The notes under the pieces were generated by a model. It ran no database searches. It was not told the DNA's origin and worked only from the letters and a program-made list of their open reading frames with translations. A stretch of 64,000 bases of DNA from Tahibacter harae. Lineage in GTDB: Bacteria; Pseudomonadota; Gammaproteobacteria; Xanthomonadales; Rhodanobacteraceae. Numbering within the stretch: position 1 is the first letter of the stretch; every line of letters starts with the position of its first letter. Below, piece after piece: positions 8,837-20,600 of the stretch. The DNA lies in contig NZ_JANFQO010000002.1 of NCBI RefSeq assembly GCF_024437735.1, forward strand, positions 62,001-126,000. The letters are read 5' to 3'. The translations under genes were made by a program, and so were the position numbers.

Positions 8837-11800
8837 ATGACAGCAGACACAGCGGAACCATCGGCCGGCGCGCCCGCGATCACGTCGGCCGAATGGCCGG
8901 GCGCACTTACGGCCTTGCTCGCCCCCGCAGCTGACGACCAGGGCCGCCTTACCGAGGCGGTCCCGCTCGCGGATGTCGCGCGCTACATTGCCCATGGCGA
9001 GCCCGCCGGACTGCCGGCGACCCTGGGCAAGCACGCCGCACTGTCCAAGCTGCTGCTCGACAACAGCGCCACCACCTGGACACGGGCGCTGGAGCCGGTC
9101 TATGCACACGTCGCGGCTGTGGCCCCGGCGATGCTGGTGCGCTGGGGCGAGATCGTCGCCGCCGTGCTGGAGAATCCGTATTACTGGTCCGGCGCGCTGC
9201 ACGTGCCGCCGCGGGCGCGCTGGGCCGAAGCGCTGCTGCATCAGATGATCGGCTGGGCGCGCCTGTGGCCGGAGCGGCCGCTGTACCGGCGCATCACCTC
9301 GGTGGTGTTTGAAAACGCCCTCGCCGCCGACGGCCTGCCGCCGTCCGCACTGGTGGTGGCCGCATTCGCGACGCCGCTGGAGCATCACCGGCAGGCGGAG
9401 ACCTGCGCCAGGGCGGTGGGCGCGCTGTGCGATTTCGGTGCCGCGGCGTTGCGCTATGCGGATCTGATAGTGCCGCACCTTGCGCCCGCCGATGCAGCCC
9501 AGCGCCTGCACGTGCTGACCCTGCTGACGCCGCTGACCGCCGAAGCCTTGACGCCCTTTGCCGCGCCGCTGGCCGAGCTGTCATGTGCATCGAGCAAGCA
9601 GGTGAGCAGCCTGGCCCAGGGACTGGCCTGGCGGATCATCGACGCTGCCCTGCCCTTCCTGCGCCAGACCGCACTCCGGTCGAAACCCGACCAGCGCGTG
9701 CAGGCGCTGCGCTTTCTCGACGATATCGCGCGCCGGCGCAACGATGCGGTACTGCGCGACTTCGTGCGCGACACCACGCGCGCCGACAAGGCTACCTCGG
9801 TACAGGCGCTGCTCACGGAATGGGAAGCGCGCGAAGCCGCCGCCCAGGGCCCGGTCAACGCCTATACCGTTCCCGTGATCGACTGGAGCGTGCCGGACGA
9901 TCCCGCGCTGGCGGCCGTGCTGGATACCTTCTGGCGCGAGGTCGACGACGCCATCGACCAGGGCAATGCCCGGGTCACGCAGGAGAACTACCGCGCGCCG
10001 GCGATCACGGCGCAGACACGGCGGCAGCTGCGCGACTACCTCGCCTCGGCCGAGCCCAACCCCACAGCCACCCTAACCCTGCACCACATTGCCGAAAAGG
10101 CCGTCCACGGCGCGCTGGAAAATCTGGCGCAACGCGACGGCACATCGCTGGTGCTGCTGCTCAAGCTGTATCGCTTCTTCGAGCTGCTGGTGAATCGTTC
10201 TGGCTGGCTGAACCATCACGGCATCGAGGCCGTGGAGAAGCTGCGACGCCGTACCGGCCAGCCGGCGATGCTGGAATACGCGCTCGCGCTGGCCGGACTG
10301 GGCGTGCCCACGGACAAGCTGCTGTCTGCGTTCGGCAATGTGCGCGAGCGGATCCGTCCCGGCGAACGCAGCGCCGAGGACCTGTGGCCGTTCTTCGCCC
10401 ACTACTTGAACGCGGTTGCGCACGAGTTGAAGTGGAAGGTGCAGAACCACCCGACCGCAGACCACAGCGCCCGCTTCCGCGCGCTGGGCCTGCTGCCGCA
10501 GGTGCCGCCGGAGCTGGTCGCGTGGCTGCTGGAGATCGCGCTGACCGGCCCCAAGGCGCAGCGCGGCCCTGCCCGGGATGTGCTGGCACGATTGCCCCAG
10601 CGCGATGCCCATGTCATCGCCGCGCTGTCGGACGGCAAGGCGGAAGTCCGCGCCGCCGCGGCCGCGTGGATACGCGACCTGGGGCTGGAAGCCGCAGTGC
10701 CCGCGCTGGAAAAGGCCGCCAGGACCGAAAAGCAGGAAGCAGCCAAGGGCGCCTTGCTGGAAACGCTGATCGCACTGGGCCGCAGCACAGCGCCCTTCGT
10801 CGATCGCAAGGCCCTGGCCAAGGACGCGGAGAAAGCCTGGGCCAAGGGCGCCGGCAAGGAACTCGACGGATTCGACTGGGAAGCATTGCCCCGCGTGACC
10901 TGGGCGGATACCGCAGAAGCAGTCGACCCGATACTCATTCGCGGCATGGTCATCCAGGCGGTGAAGCAGAAGACGCCGGAACCGCATGCCCTGCTGCGCC
11001 AGTACTGCGCGATGTTCGAACCGCGCAGCCGCGAAGCCCTGGGCCAGCACCTGCTGGAAGCCTGGATCCGCGCTGACACCCGGCCGATCAATGAAGCGCT
11101 GGCCCGGCAGTCCGCGCAGGAGCGCGCGCGCGACATGCACCGGTTCATCGCGCAGAACCCGCAGTACTACGCCGGCAGCCCGCAGCTGAACCATACGGTT
11201 GAACAGTTATACGATGCGCTGCTGCCGAAATACCTCAGTCAGCCCGAAGGCAGCGCGATCGCCAGCAAGGGCATGCTCGCACTGGCCGCCGCCTGCGCGG
11301 GCGGCGGCGCCGTACCGGTGGTGGCGCGCTATCTGAAGGACTATTACGGCACGCGCGCCGCGCATTGCAAGGCGCTGATCGCGATGCTGGCCTGGATCGC
11401 GCACCCGACCGCCGTGCAGCTGCTGCTCGCCGTCGGCAACCGCTTCCGCACCAAGGGCATCCAGGAAGAAGCCGCCCTGCAGGTGGAAGCCCTGGCCGAG
11501 CGCCGCGGCTGGACCGTGGCCGAACTGGCCGACCGCACGATTCCCGCAGCCGGCTTCGATGAGACAGGCACGATGACCTTGAGCTACGGCGATCGCGAAT
11601 TCGTCGCACGTTTGCTGCCGGACCTGAGCATCCGGCTGCAGGACAGCGACGGCAAGACGCTCGCCGCCCTGCCCGACCCGCGCAAGGACGATGACGAAGC
11701 CCTGGCCAAGGAATCGAAGAAGAGCTGGTCGGAGGCGAAGAAGACCCTGAAGACGACGCTGGCGCAGCAGACCGATCGCTTCTACGAAGCCCTCTGCACC

Positions 11801-12493
11801 CAGCGCGAATGGCCGTTCGAGGACTGGAAGCGCTATCTCCTGCAGCACCCGATAGCGCGCCACCTGGTGGAATGCCTGGTATGGGCCGTGGTCGAGGGCG
11901 GCGAAGTGCGGACGACGTTCCGGCCGCTGGGCGACGGCTCCCTGACCGACATCGACGACAACACGGTCACCGTGGCCGACACGGCCAAGGTGTGCATCGC
12001 ACATGCTTTCACCCTGCCTGCGGCGCTGGCCGATCGCTGGCAGCAGCACTTGAGCGACTACAAGGTCGTGCCGCTGTTCCCGCTTTTCGGCCGCGGCGTC
12101 TACCGCCTGCCGGCCGATCTGCAGCAGGCCCAGGAGCTGAAGGATTTTGAAGGCTACGTATTACCTAATTTCACGTTGCGCAGCCGCGCACAGAAACTGG
12201 GCTACGCGCGGGCCAACCACGGCGAAAGCTGGTTCACCGAATACACCAGGACCTATCGCGGCCTTGGCATCACCGCCGTGATCGAATTCAGCGGCAGCAG
12301 CTTCCCGGAAGAAAACAAGCCGGTCGCCCTGCTCAGCCTGAAATTCGAGCGCGTCGAAGGAGATTTGCGCGAAAGCCTGACGCTGGGCGAGGTTCCCGGA
12401 CTGCTGCTGTCGGAGTGTTACCAGGATCTGCGCCAGCTTGCGGCCGAGGGCAAGGGCTTCGATCCGCAGTGGGCGAAAACCTGCGGGGTATGA
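8837..12493 (+). CDS. DUF4132 (MolR/YehI-like) HEAT-repeat protein
   Basis: A 1218-residue soluble protein without signal peptide. The middle is helical with HEAT-like units, for example LPQRDAHVIAALSDGKAEVR followed by AAAAWIRDLGLEAAVPALEKA near residues 590-640. The C-terminal third contains the block FTLRSRAQKLGYARANHGES and WFTEYTRTYRGLGITAVIEF characteristic of DUF4132 proteins. In that family the domain is often linked to WGR domains or MoxR ATPases. No WGR domain or ATPase is seen here. An AGGGGG lies upstream of ATG 8837, 40 bp after the DUF11 gene. Molecular function is unknown; family assignment is from motif recall, not a search. Confidence 0.75.
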   Translation: MTADTAEPSAGAPAITSAEWPGALTALLAPAADDQGRLTEAVPLADVARYIAHGEPAGLPATLGKHAALSKLLLDNSATTWTRALEPVYAHVAAVAPAMLVRWGEIVAAVLENPYYWSGALHVPPRARWAEALLHQMIGWARLWPERPLYRRITSVVFENALAADGLPPSALVVAAFATPLEHHRQAETCARAVGALCDFGAAALRYADLIVPHLAPADAAQRLHVLTLLTPLTAEALTPFAAPLAELSCASSKQVSSLAQGLAWRIIDAALPFLRQTALRSKPDQRVQALRFLDDIARRRNDAVLRDFVRDTTRADKATSVQALLTEWEAREAAAQGPVNAYTVPVIDWSVPDDPALAAVLDTFWREVDDAIDQGNARVTQENYRAPAITAQTRRQLRDYLASAEPNPTATLTLHHIAEKAVHGALENLAQRDGTSLVLLLKLYRFFELLVNRSGWLNHHGIEAVEKLRRRTGQPAMLEYALALAGLGVPTDKLLSAFGNVRERIRPGERSAEDLWPFFAHYLNAVAHELKWKVQNHPTADHSARFRALGLLPQVPPELVAWLLEIALTGPKAQRGPARDVLARLPQRDAHVIAALSDGKAEVRAAAAAWIRDLGLEAAVPALEKAARTEKQEAAKGALLETLIALGRSTAPFVDRKALAKDAEKAWAKGAGKELDGFDWEALPRVTWADTAEAVDPILIRGMVIQAVKQKTPEPHALLRQYCAMFEPRSREALGQHLLEAWIRADTRPINEALARQSAQERARDMHRFIAQNPQYYAGSPQLNHTVEQLYDALLPKYLSQPEGSAIASKGMLALAAACAGGGAVPVVARYLKDYYGTRAAHCKALIAMLAWIAHPTAVQLLLAVGNRFRTKGIQEEAALQVEALAERRGWTVAELADRTIPAAGFDETGTMTLSYGDREFVARLLPDLSIRLQDSDGKTLAALPDPRKDDDEALAKESKKSWSEAKKTLKTTLAQQTDRFYEALCTQREWPFEDWKRYLLQHPIARHLVECLVWAVVEGGEVRTTFRPLGDGSLTDIDDNTVTVADTAKVCIAHAFTLPAALADRWQQHLSDYKVVPLFPLFGRGVYRLPADLQQAQELKDFEGYVLPNFTLRSRAQKLGYARANHGESWFTEYTRTYRGLGITAVIEFSGSSFPEENKPVALLSLKFERVEGDLRESLTLGEVPGLLLSECYQDLRQLAAEGKGFDPQWAKTCGV

Positions 12494-12737
12494 GGCGGCG
12501 CCTGGACCGATGAGTCAGGGCGGCTTTCGCGTCCCTGCCGCCGTCCCGGCGTCACAGCAGCACCAGCCCGACTCGGCTTGCCGTCGCGCCCGTTCTTCGC
12601 GGTATTCCTTCCAGCTATATCGCCCCTGATACAAACATCCTTGCTTTTTCGTGTTTTCCACACTGGGCCCATGGTCACGGGGGACTGTGCGCCCGGGATA
12701 TTCACCATCAACAGCATGTTTTTGGGGAGGAAAACCA

Positions 12738-13802
12738 ATGTACAGAATTCTCGCAGGTATGGTTGCGCTCGGCTTCCTGGGCTCGGCAAGCGCGGCCGGG
12801 CTAGACGTCGCCCTGTCCGGACCGCTTGCCAAGAGCGATTACGGCAGCGGCAAGATCCACTACGCATTGACCAACCACACCGGCCGCACCCTGCATGTGC
12901 TGCGCTGGCAGACGCCGCTGGACGGCCTTTCCGGCGAGCTGTTCCAGGTGACAAAGAATGGCGAGCCGGTGGCCTATGAAGGCATTCTGGCCATGCGTAC
13001 GGCGCCGACGGCGGCCGATTACGTCGAGCTGGCACCGGGCGCGACGCTCGCGGCCGAGATCGACCTTACGGCCTACTACGACATGAAAGCGGGCGGCCAG
13101 TACGAAGTGCGCTATGCGCGCGATGCGCGCGACGTGATCGCCGAAGTCGCCCAGTCGGCGAAGGGCGGCCTCGATGTGGGCTATCTCGACTTCGACCGCG
13201 CCGCAGCGACTTCGATCCACGTCGACACGGCGGTCGATGCGTTCGACGCACCGGCGCTCAAGGCCGGCCCCGGCCTGTTGGCCGCGACCAACAGCTACGA
13301 AAGCTGCTCGACCACGCAGAAGAACGCCATGCCCGCGGCGCGCACGCAGGCGACAAGCTACGCGAACAGTTCGCGCAACTACCTCAATGCCGGCAGCACG
13401 GGCACGCGCTACACCTGGTGGTTCGGCGCCTACAACGCATCGCGCTATTCGACGGTGCGCTCGAACTTCACGCGCATCTACAACGCGCTGTCGTCGCAGC
13501 CGTTCGTGTTCAATTGCACCTGTCCGGCTGCGCCGAGCGCGATTGCGTACGTCTATCCGAACCAGCCGTACCGCATTCACCTGTGCTCGTCGTACTGGGG
13601 CTATCCCAATGCCGGCGCGCCCTATTCCAAGGGCAGCATCCTCGTGCACGAGGTCAGCCATTTCGACGTCGTGGCCAATACCGACGATGTGACCTACGGC
13701 ACGACGAACTCGCACAACCTCGCGCTCAGCAATCCGGCGTCGGCAGCGCGCAATGCCGACAACTACCACTACTTCGCCAACAACGCGAACAACGGCAACT
13801 GA
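12738..13802 (+). CDS. Secreted M35-family (aspzincin) metalloendopeptidase
   Basis: A 354-residue preproprotein of the deuterolysin/peptidyl-Lys metallopeptidase family. Signal peptide 1-20 (LAGMVALGFLGSASAA). Residues 21 to about 180 resemble the N-terminal beta-sandwich prodomain of bacterial homologues. The catalytic domain carries HEVSH at 304-308 and the third zinc ligand Asp in NTDDVTYG (Asp317), matching the family's GTxDxxYG pattern with G replaced by N. Two cysteines (CTC, 260-262) and others fit disulfides. A strong GGGGAGG precedes ATG 12738, which I prefer to the upstream in-frame ATG at 12651 because the latter adds a non-signal leader. Probably an extracellular protease, possibly Lys-specific by family. 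Confidence 0.92.
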   Translation: MYRILAGMVALGFLGSASAAGLDVALSGPLAKSDYGSGKIHYALTNHTGRTLHVLRWQTPLDGLSGELFQVTKNGEPVAYEGILAMRTAPTAADYVELAPGATLAAEIDLTAYYDMKAGGQYEVRYARDARDVIAEVAQSAKGGLDVGYLDFDRAAATSIHVDTAVDAFDAPALKAGPGLLAATNSYESCSTTQKNAMPAARTQATSYANSSRNYLNAGSTGTRYTWWFGAYNASRYSTVRSNFTRIYNALSSQPFVFNCTCPAAPSAIAYVYPNQPYRIHLCSSYWGYPNAGAPYSKGSILVHEVSHFDVVANTDDVTYGTTNSHNLALSNPASAARNADNYHYFANNANNGN

Positions 13803-14172
13803 GGGCGCTGGCCGGGCCCGGCATATAGCCCGCAGGTACCCGGATCGCACCGCCCGGTTCGCCGGGCGGTGCGGCAACCGCAGACTCCGCTCAACCTCGC
13901 ATCGTCCGTAGCGCCAACGGCCGGGGCCGTATCGACGCGCGCAGCACTTCATGTCGCCTATGCGCTCCAGCAACCAGACTTGCCCGCGTTCCTGCGGATT
14001 CCCCGGCAGAGCCTGGTTGCGCAGTTGTTCATAACGTGTCGAATGCACAAAAGCCGCGCATGGCGTTTGCTCCGCGGATTTCCGTGTATTCCGCGAGAAC
14101 GGCAGCGACCGGCAAGCACAGGCTCAGGCGCACGCGGCCAATCTTCAGGCTTCCCACCACCCGGAGAACGAC
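13803..14172. other. Intergenic region after the M35 peptidase
   Basis: About 370 bp with the TTCG hairpin near its left end. The rest shows no convincing ORF. GGAGA at 14162-14166 serves as ribosome binding site for the next gene. A promoter for that gene is expected here but none is distinct. Confidence 0.55.
13847..13872 (+). terminator. Perfect 11-bp hairpin with TTCG loop
   Basis: GCACCGCCCGG (13847-13857), TTCG loop, CCGGGCGGTGC (13862-13872), 45 bp after the M35 stop codon. No T-run follows, so it is a GC-rich hairpin that may end transcription or protect the 3' end. Confidence 0.7.
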
Positions 14173-14565
14173 ATGACGAATGCCGCCGACATCATGAAGC
14201 TGGAGCGAGAATTCTGGCAGTCCCTGGTGGACGGGACGCCGAAAAAAGCCGCCGCATTGCTGACCGATACGGCAGCCAGCGTGTCCATGTTCGGCATCCA
14301 CCATTTCGGCCCGGCCGAATACATCACGATGGCCGAGGAAGGCCCGGCGAAACTTACCGGCTTTTCCTTCTCCCAGGAAAAAGTCCTGTTTCCCGCGGCG
14401 GATGTGGCGGTTGCCACCTATGAAGTGGCGCAGACGGTTGAAATGAACGGCCAGCCTCAGGAAATGGTGTGCCTGGACAGCACCACCTGGGTCCGACGCG
14501 ATGGCCGATGGCTGGCCGCCGTCCATACCGAGACGAACAAGCAGGACAAGCAAGGCCAGCCGTAG
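14173..14565 (+). CDS. NTF2-like / DUF4440-type small protein
   Basis: A 130-residue soluble protein with the cone-shaped NTF2/SnoaL-like pattern. There is an N-terminal helix (IMKLEREFWQSLVDGTPKKA), then alternating strands including SVSMFGIHHFGPAEYI, ending in a WVRRDGRWLAAVHTET strand typical of DUF4440 and related domains. Members range from enzymes to binding proteins, so the fold does not fix a function. A GGAGA lies upstream of the ATG. It stands alone, convergent with the Pfa synthase operon. Confidence 0.8.
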   Translation: MTNAADIMKLEREFWQSLVDGTPKKAAALLTDTAASVSMFGIHHFGPAEYITMAEEGPAKLTGFSFSQEKVLFPAADVAVATYEVAQTVEMNGQPQEMVCLDSTTWVRRDGRWLAAVHTETNKQDKQGQP

Positions 14566-14624
14566 CCAGCCGGGTCATTGGCGGTGCGGACCGGCGTGGT
14601 TCGCACCGGGCCAGGTCAGGTTAT

Positions 14625-14653
14625 ACGCCGCGCCTGCCGGCCCTGCGCGGCGT
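14625..14653 (-). terminator. Hairpin between NTF2-like gene and Pfa3
   Basis: ACGCCGCGC (14625-14633) pairs perfectly with GCGCGGCGT (14645-14653) across an 11-nt loop. It is 33 bp past the Pfa3 stop on the minus strand and could also serve the NTF2-like gene on the plus strand. A second, weaker hairpin is CGGTGCG/CGCACCG at 14582-14588 and 14602-14608. Confidence 0.5.
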
Positions 14654-14685
14654 GATCGACAGGGCGGCTGCCATTGCTTTCGTCC

Positions 14686-17600
14686 TCAACCGTGAAGACG
14701 CAGGCCGAGCCCGCTGGCCTCGTAGATCCTCTCGCCGTCGACCCACAGGCTGGCATCCGCGACGGCATAGTCGGGACCGGATTCGGTCACCTGCAGGGTG
14801 ATCGCCACGGCGCCGTGGTGGGGCAGTACCTGGCCGCGGTATTTCCAGGTGTGTTCGCGTCCCAGCAGCGGCGCCGGGACACCCTCTGCCGCGCTGCGCG
14901 TCGTACGCAACCACTGTTCCAAGGTCTGCAGCATTGCCTGCACGCCGAGCGAACCAGGCTGCACCGGATCCTGGAAGAAATGCGCCTTGAAGAACCACTC
15001 GCCGGCATCGACGCGCTTGCCCGCGCGGATCGCATCCGGCCAGACGCCTTCGACGCGGTCGATCATGCGCAGCGGCGATAGGCCTTCGAGTTCGCGCGCG
15101 GCATTCGCTTCGCGGCGCAGCAGCGCCTCGTGCGGCTCGCTGCGCGGCAGGCCGGCCTGCGCCGCGAGCGCGGCGCGCGGGAAGAAGCCGAACACCGTCT
15201 TCAGCGTGTAGACCTCGCGCGCGCCGACCGTGCAGCGCACGTCGAACGCGACGATGACCATGCCGCCGGACGCCGCGACCGAGGTGAGCGTGGCATGCGT
15301 GCTGAGCGTCTCGCCGCCGCGCAATTCGGAGTGCTGCGTGCCGCGGCCGTCCAGGTTGCGGAAGCGCAGCTCTTCTTCGCTCGCCAGTGCGCAGCCGGCC
15401 CAGCTCGACAGCCAGCCGCACGGCTGCAAGGCGGCTTCCTGCAGCAGCGCGAACGGCACGGCGCCGGCGGCATCCAGATACCAGGCGTCGCGCGGCACGT
15501 CGAATTCGGCCACGACGCGCGCGCCGGAACGCATTTCGCCCTGCGTACCTTCCACGTGCGCGATGCGGCTGATGCACAGGTACGGCGGTGCCGGCAGGCG
15601 CGGTGCGCGCAGCGTGCCGTCGAAGCGCTCGTACAGGGCGCCGAACGCGCGCGACGGGCGGCCCAGCGCCGACGCCAGCAGGCCCTCGCTGTCCGCGGCG
15701 GGGAAATCCGGTACCAGGCGCAGCGCAAGACGCCGCGCATGGAATGCCTTCAATCCATCGACCGTGCACAGCAGATCGGCCCAGATCGTCGGCACCGGTC
15801 CCGCCGCGATCTCCTCGACGAATACCTCGGTCACCAGCAGCCGCGAACTCGGAATCACCTGGCCGCGGCATTGCAGTTTGTAGGCGAGTTCGGGCACCGG
15901 CTCGAAGCGCGCGCCATCGTGCTCCAGCGTGTAGCCGCAGGCGGCGAGATGGAACGCGAGCGCTTGCAGGCAGCCTTCCAGCATCAGCGTGCCGGGCATG
16001 CACGGATCGTTCTTGAAATGCCCGTCGAAGAACCAGCGCGACGGGTCGATGTCGAGTTCGGCCTTGAGATACCCGCGTCCCCAGGGACCGCCGCGCGGCT
16101 CGCACGCGCTCACGCGGTCCAGCAGCAGCATGTCGCCGGACTGGATGCGCGGGCTGCGCGTGTGCGTACGCGCAAGCTCGAACCCGGCGCCGAAACACGC
16201 ATGCGTGTCGCCGTCCGCAAACGCTTCCAGCGCGGCGCGGTCGAAACGGGTGCGCCCGCTCACCGCGCGCGGCGGATCCAGGCGCGGGTTCGGGACAATC
16301 TCCTGCCCTTCCGGCGTCCACAGGCAGCCCGCCGAGCCGGCGAGTTCAGCATCGGTGAAGAAGCCGGCCTGGCCGTTCCTGACCGTCAGTTGCCTGCGGC
16401 TGCCATTCATGCAGTCGTAGTGGAAGAACATGAGGCGCACGTCGCCCTGGGCGGCGTGTCCGTCGAGATGGATATCGAAGGTGATGGTTTCACCCGCGCG
16501 CGGCAGCTCGCCGTGGTAGGTGAGTTCGCAGCCGAGCAGGCGGTAGACGCGCTCGCCGCGATTGAGCGCATCGACGCCAAGCCAGGAGATCAGCATGAGA
16601 TCGGCCTGCCCGGCCTCGACCATCACGCCGCCCGGCATGCGGCCCTGATGCAGGTACCACGGTTCGGCGCCGATATCGGTCTGCGTGGTGATAGAACCCG
16701 TGCCCATGCTCATCGGCTCGGCGTGCAAGGCGGTCACCCGATCGGCCAGCAGCAGCGGCGGACGCGGCATGCGCACCTGGCGCCGGAAGCCGTCCTGTGC
16801 GGCGAACTGCGCACCGAAGATCTGCGAGATATTGCCGTCGGCGTGGACCAGCAGGTCCGCGCGTGTGAAGCGCACGGTGCGCTCCGCCGCCTCTGCGGCA
16901 GCAGGAGCCAGGCGCCCCTGCACCCCTGCCTGCCCCGGCGCCGGCGCGTGGACGACAGCGCCGCCGGATGCCTGCTCGACCTGCCGCGGCTTGTCTGGCC
17001 CGCCGGGGCCGTTCTGCGGTTGTCCCGCCGCGGCTGGCAGCAGCGCCGGGACCGCGAGCGCAGACGCGCCCTGCCGTCCCGCACGCAGCAGCGCTTCGGT
17101 CGCCTTGGCCTGCAAGGCGAGGAACTGCCCGTGCGCCCGCGTCTGCGCTTCCGTGAACGCCTGTTGCGCCGCGGCGAGTCGCGCCAGCTCGGCGCGAATG
17201 CCCTCCAGCGCAGGATGCGCCGCCTGCCGCGGCGATGGCGGCGGCGCGGCAAGCGCCGACGCGGCGACGGACGGCAGCGCGACCGGCGCGGCAAACGCCG
17301 GCGCTGCGGCAGGCGGCGTCATGACCGGCGCGACGGGCGTTGTCGCTGCAACGGAAAGCGCCGCGCCCACGTATTCGCGCAGCGCGCATTCGGGCCCCGC
17401 GTAGTCGAGGACCGCCGGCAGCCGCGGCGCCGGCGCCATCGTCTGCAACGTGTCCTCGCGCGGCGGCAGGCGCACCGGCGGCGGGTGCGCGTCGAAGCGG
17501 CGCGGACGCCTGGCCCCGGCGCGCGGCACCGGCGCGAGCGCGGCTTCCAGCGCCGCGTGATCCACCGCCACGCCGGCGGCGAGCAGCGCCGCGGTCGCGC

Positions 17601-20600
17601 CCAGCACGTTCTCTATGCCCTCGCCCTGGCGGTCCAGGCTCACCACCAGCGCTTCGCGCGCGCCCAGCACATGACGGATCGCGCGGCCGAAGGTGCCGCC
17701 CGGTCCGTGCTCCACGAACACGCGCACGCCGTCGTTCCACGCGTTCTCGACCAGCGCACGGATGTCGATGGTATCGGCGGCCTGCGCGAGGATCGCCTGC
17801 GCGCAGGCCTCGCTGTCCGGCGCATAGGGCCGGCCGCTCGCGGTACTGTAGATGCGTCCGCGCCGCGGCGCCGAAGTTGCGCGGCGGTGCACGTCCAGCC
17901 AGGCGCGCTCGACGCCGCGCAGCTCGGGCACATGCACCACCAGCGAATAGTCCAGATGCAGGCAGCGCGCCGCGCCCAGCCGTTCGACCACGCGCGCGCA
18001 CTGCTCCGCGGCGCCCGCGACGAGGCAGCTCGCATCGTCGTTGATGATGGCGATATGCATGCGGTCCAGGCCGGCCAGCGCGCGGCGCACCTCATCCAGC
18101 GGCGCGGCGACGGTCCAGCATTGCCACGCGGCCGGCTCGCCCCAGGCGCGCGCCAGCAGATCGAAGCGGCCGGCGAGTTCGCGTTCGAGCAGCCCTGACG
18201 CTTCCATGTCGTCCATCAGCGCGTCGGGATCGTTCCAGACGCCCGCGGCAATCAGCGCATTGGTCTCGCCCGACGAATAGCCCAGCCACGCATCGGCTTC
18301 CAGGCCGAGCAGGCCTTCGCTCAACGCCAGGTGCAGCTGCGACAGCGCCGAGGAACCGCACAGTTGCTCGAATACGCTCGGCGGCGCGTCGCCCGCTGTG
18401 AAGGACCAGGCCAGCGCAGTCGCCAGGCGCCGGCTGCGCGCGCGCAGTTGTTCCTGCAGCTGCGGCAGGTGCAGCAGCAGGTCGCGGCCCATGCCGCGAT
18501 ACGACGCCCCCGCACCGGCAAACGCGAATGCGATCTGGCCGCCGACCGGCCGCGCGCGGAAGAACACGCCGCGGCCGGCGGGCGCACCGGTTTCCAGGTG
18601 GGCGACGGCGCGTGCGCGTACCGCGTCCAGCGCCGCTTCGGTCGCGACGAGTACGCAGCGCGCCGGACCGTCCAGGCTGCGGCGGTCCTGCTTCAGCGCG
18701 GCGATCACCGCGGCCTTGTCGGCACCGGCGAAACAGTACAGGCGCGCGACAGCCTGTTCGGCGCGGCGCGGATGCGCCGGGGCTTCGACGAGACCCGCCG
18801 CACGGCGCGGCGCGGCGCAAAGCCACGGTTCGCCGTCGAAATCGCGCCGGTGGTGCAGCGCCAGCGCCGCCGCAGCGGTTTGCACCAGTCCGAAAGCGGC
18901 CTGGGCGTAGCCGAAGCGCTGCCGCAGCAGGGCCTGCAACTGCGGCAGCGGTGCTTCCGACGCGGTTGCGGTCGCAGCGATACAGGCCTCATCGACCAGC
19001 GCATATACCCGGTCGCCGTCGCGCTGCGCGTCTTCGAGCCGCTTGAGCACCAGCACCACCGCCGCATCGCCGCCCGCTTCCCCGCTCGCCGCACGGTGTA
19101 CCGCCTCGCAGCCGAAATCGACTGCGCCGACGATGGCCGCATCCAGCTCACCGCAGGCGAGCGCACGCGCCGCGATGCGCAGCGCCTGCGTGCCCGACGC
19201 AGCACCGGCCTGCAGCGTGAACGACGGGCCGCCGAGATCGAACTGCGAGTTCAGGCGATTGGCCGGAATGTTCGGCATCGAACCCAGCACTGCGGCTGCT
19301 TCGAGCGCCGGCACCAGCGTCGCGCGCGCCCGTGCCGCCCAGTCGTCGCCGCGGCCGTTGGTCAGCCGCCAGCGCGCGCCGTGGCGCGCGACTTCCGGAT
19401 CGGGCTCCAGGCCGATCAGCGCCGCGCTGCGCTCGCGCGGCAGCGGCGCCGTCTCCGCCAGCGCCTCGCGCGCGGCCGCGAGCAGCGCCAGTTGCTGCGG
19501 CAGCGCCTGTTCGAGATCGCGTGGCGGAAAACGCAGCCCGTCCATATCCAGTTCAAACGAATGCATGCGGCCGTCGCGCGTCGCGCGGGCGCCGGCATCC
19601 GCACCCTCGCCGCTTTCTGCGCGTCCCTCGAACAGCGCGCGCGCGAACGCGGCGCGGTCGGGCGCATCGGCAATCTTCGCGCCGATGCCGACGATTGCGA
19701 CCGGACGCGCGAGGGCGGCGGCGGGCTCGCCGCCGATGCCGGCGTCATCTTCCGAAACGATCAGATGCGCGTTGTTGCCGCCGAAGCCGAAGGCGGAAAC
19801 CGCCGCGATGCGCGGGCCGTCGCTGCTCCATGGCTCGGCTTCGCGCAGCAGCCGGAATGGCGTCTGCTGCAAGGCCGCATCGGGATCGCCGCAGTGCAAG
19901 GTCGGCGGACGCACGCGGTTGCGCATGGCTTCGAGCACCTTGATAAGCCCTGCCGCGCCCGCGACGGTAATGAGGTGGCCGAGATTGGATTTGAGCGAGC
20001 CTATCGGCAGGTCGCGCGCCTGGGCGAACACCTGGGCGCTGCTGCGCAGCTCCGTGGCATCGCCCACCGGCGTGCCGGTGGCATGGCATTCGAGCAGCGA
20101 CACCTGCGCCGGTTCGACACCCGCAAGCGCATACGCGGCGCCGAGCGCGCGCCGCTGGCCTTCTTCGCTGGGCGCCAGGAAGCCCTTGCCGCGGCCGTCG
20201 TTGGACAAGCCGACGCCGCGGATCACGCCATGGATGGTGTCGCCGTCGCGGCGCGCATCGGCCAGGCGCTTGAGCGCCAGGAATGCCGCGCCTTCGGCCG
20301 GCAGCAGTCCGTCGGCCTCGCGATGGAACGGGCGCGAGCGCCCGGACTTGCTCAGCGCGCCGAGTGCGCAGAAGCCGACATGGAGGAAAAGATCGTCCGC
20401 GCGCTGTACCGCGCCGGCGAGCATCACGTCGGCGCGGTCGTCGTGCAGCGCATCGCAGGCGAGCTTGATCGCGTACAGCGACGAGGCGCACGCGGCGTCG
20501 AGGCAGAAACTTCCTGCCTCCAGCGCCAGCGCGCGCTCCAGCATCGCCGCGGTGCCGCCGCTCATGAAGCGGTTGCGCGGATCGATGTCGCCTTCGCCGC

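Noticed and set aside
3880-8883. 1667-codon minus-strand ORF
   Set aside because: Antisense to the DUF11 gene. Its Arg/Ala/Gly-rich repetitive product mirrors the DUF11 repeats and arises from GC-rich third positions.
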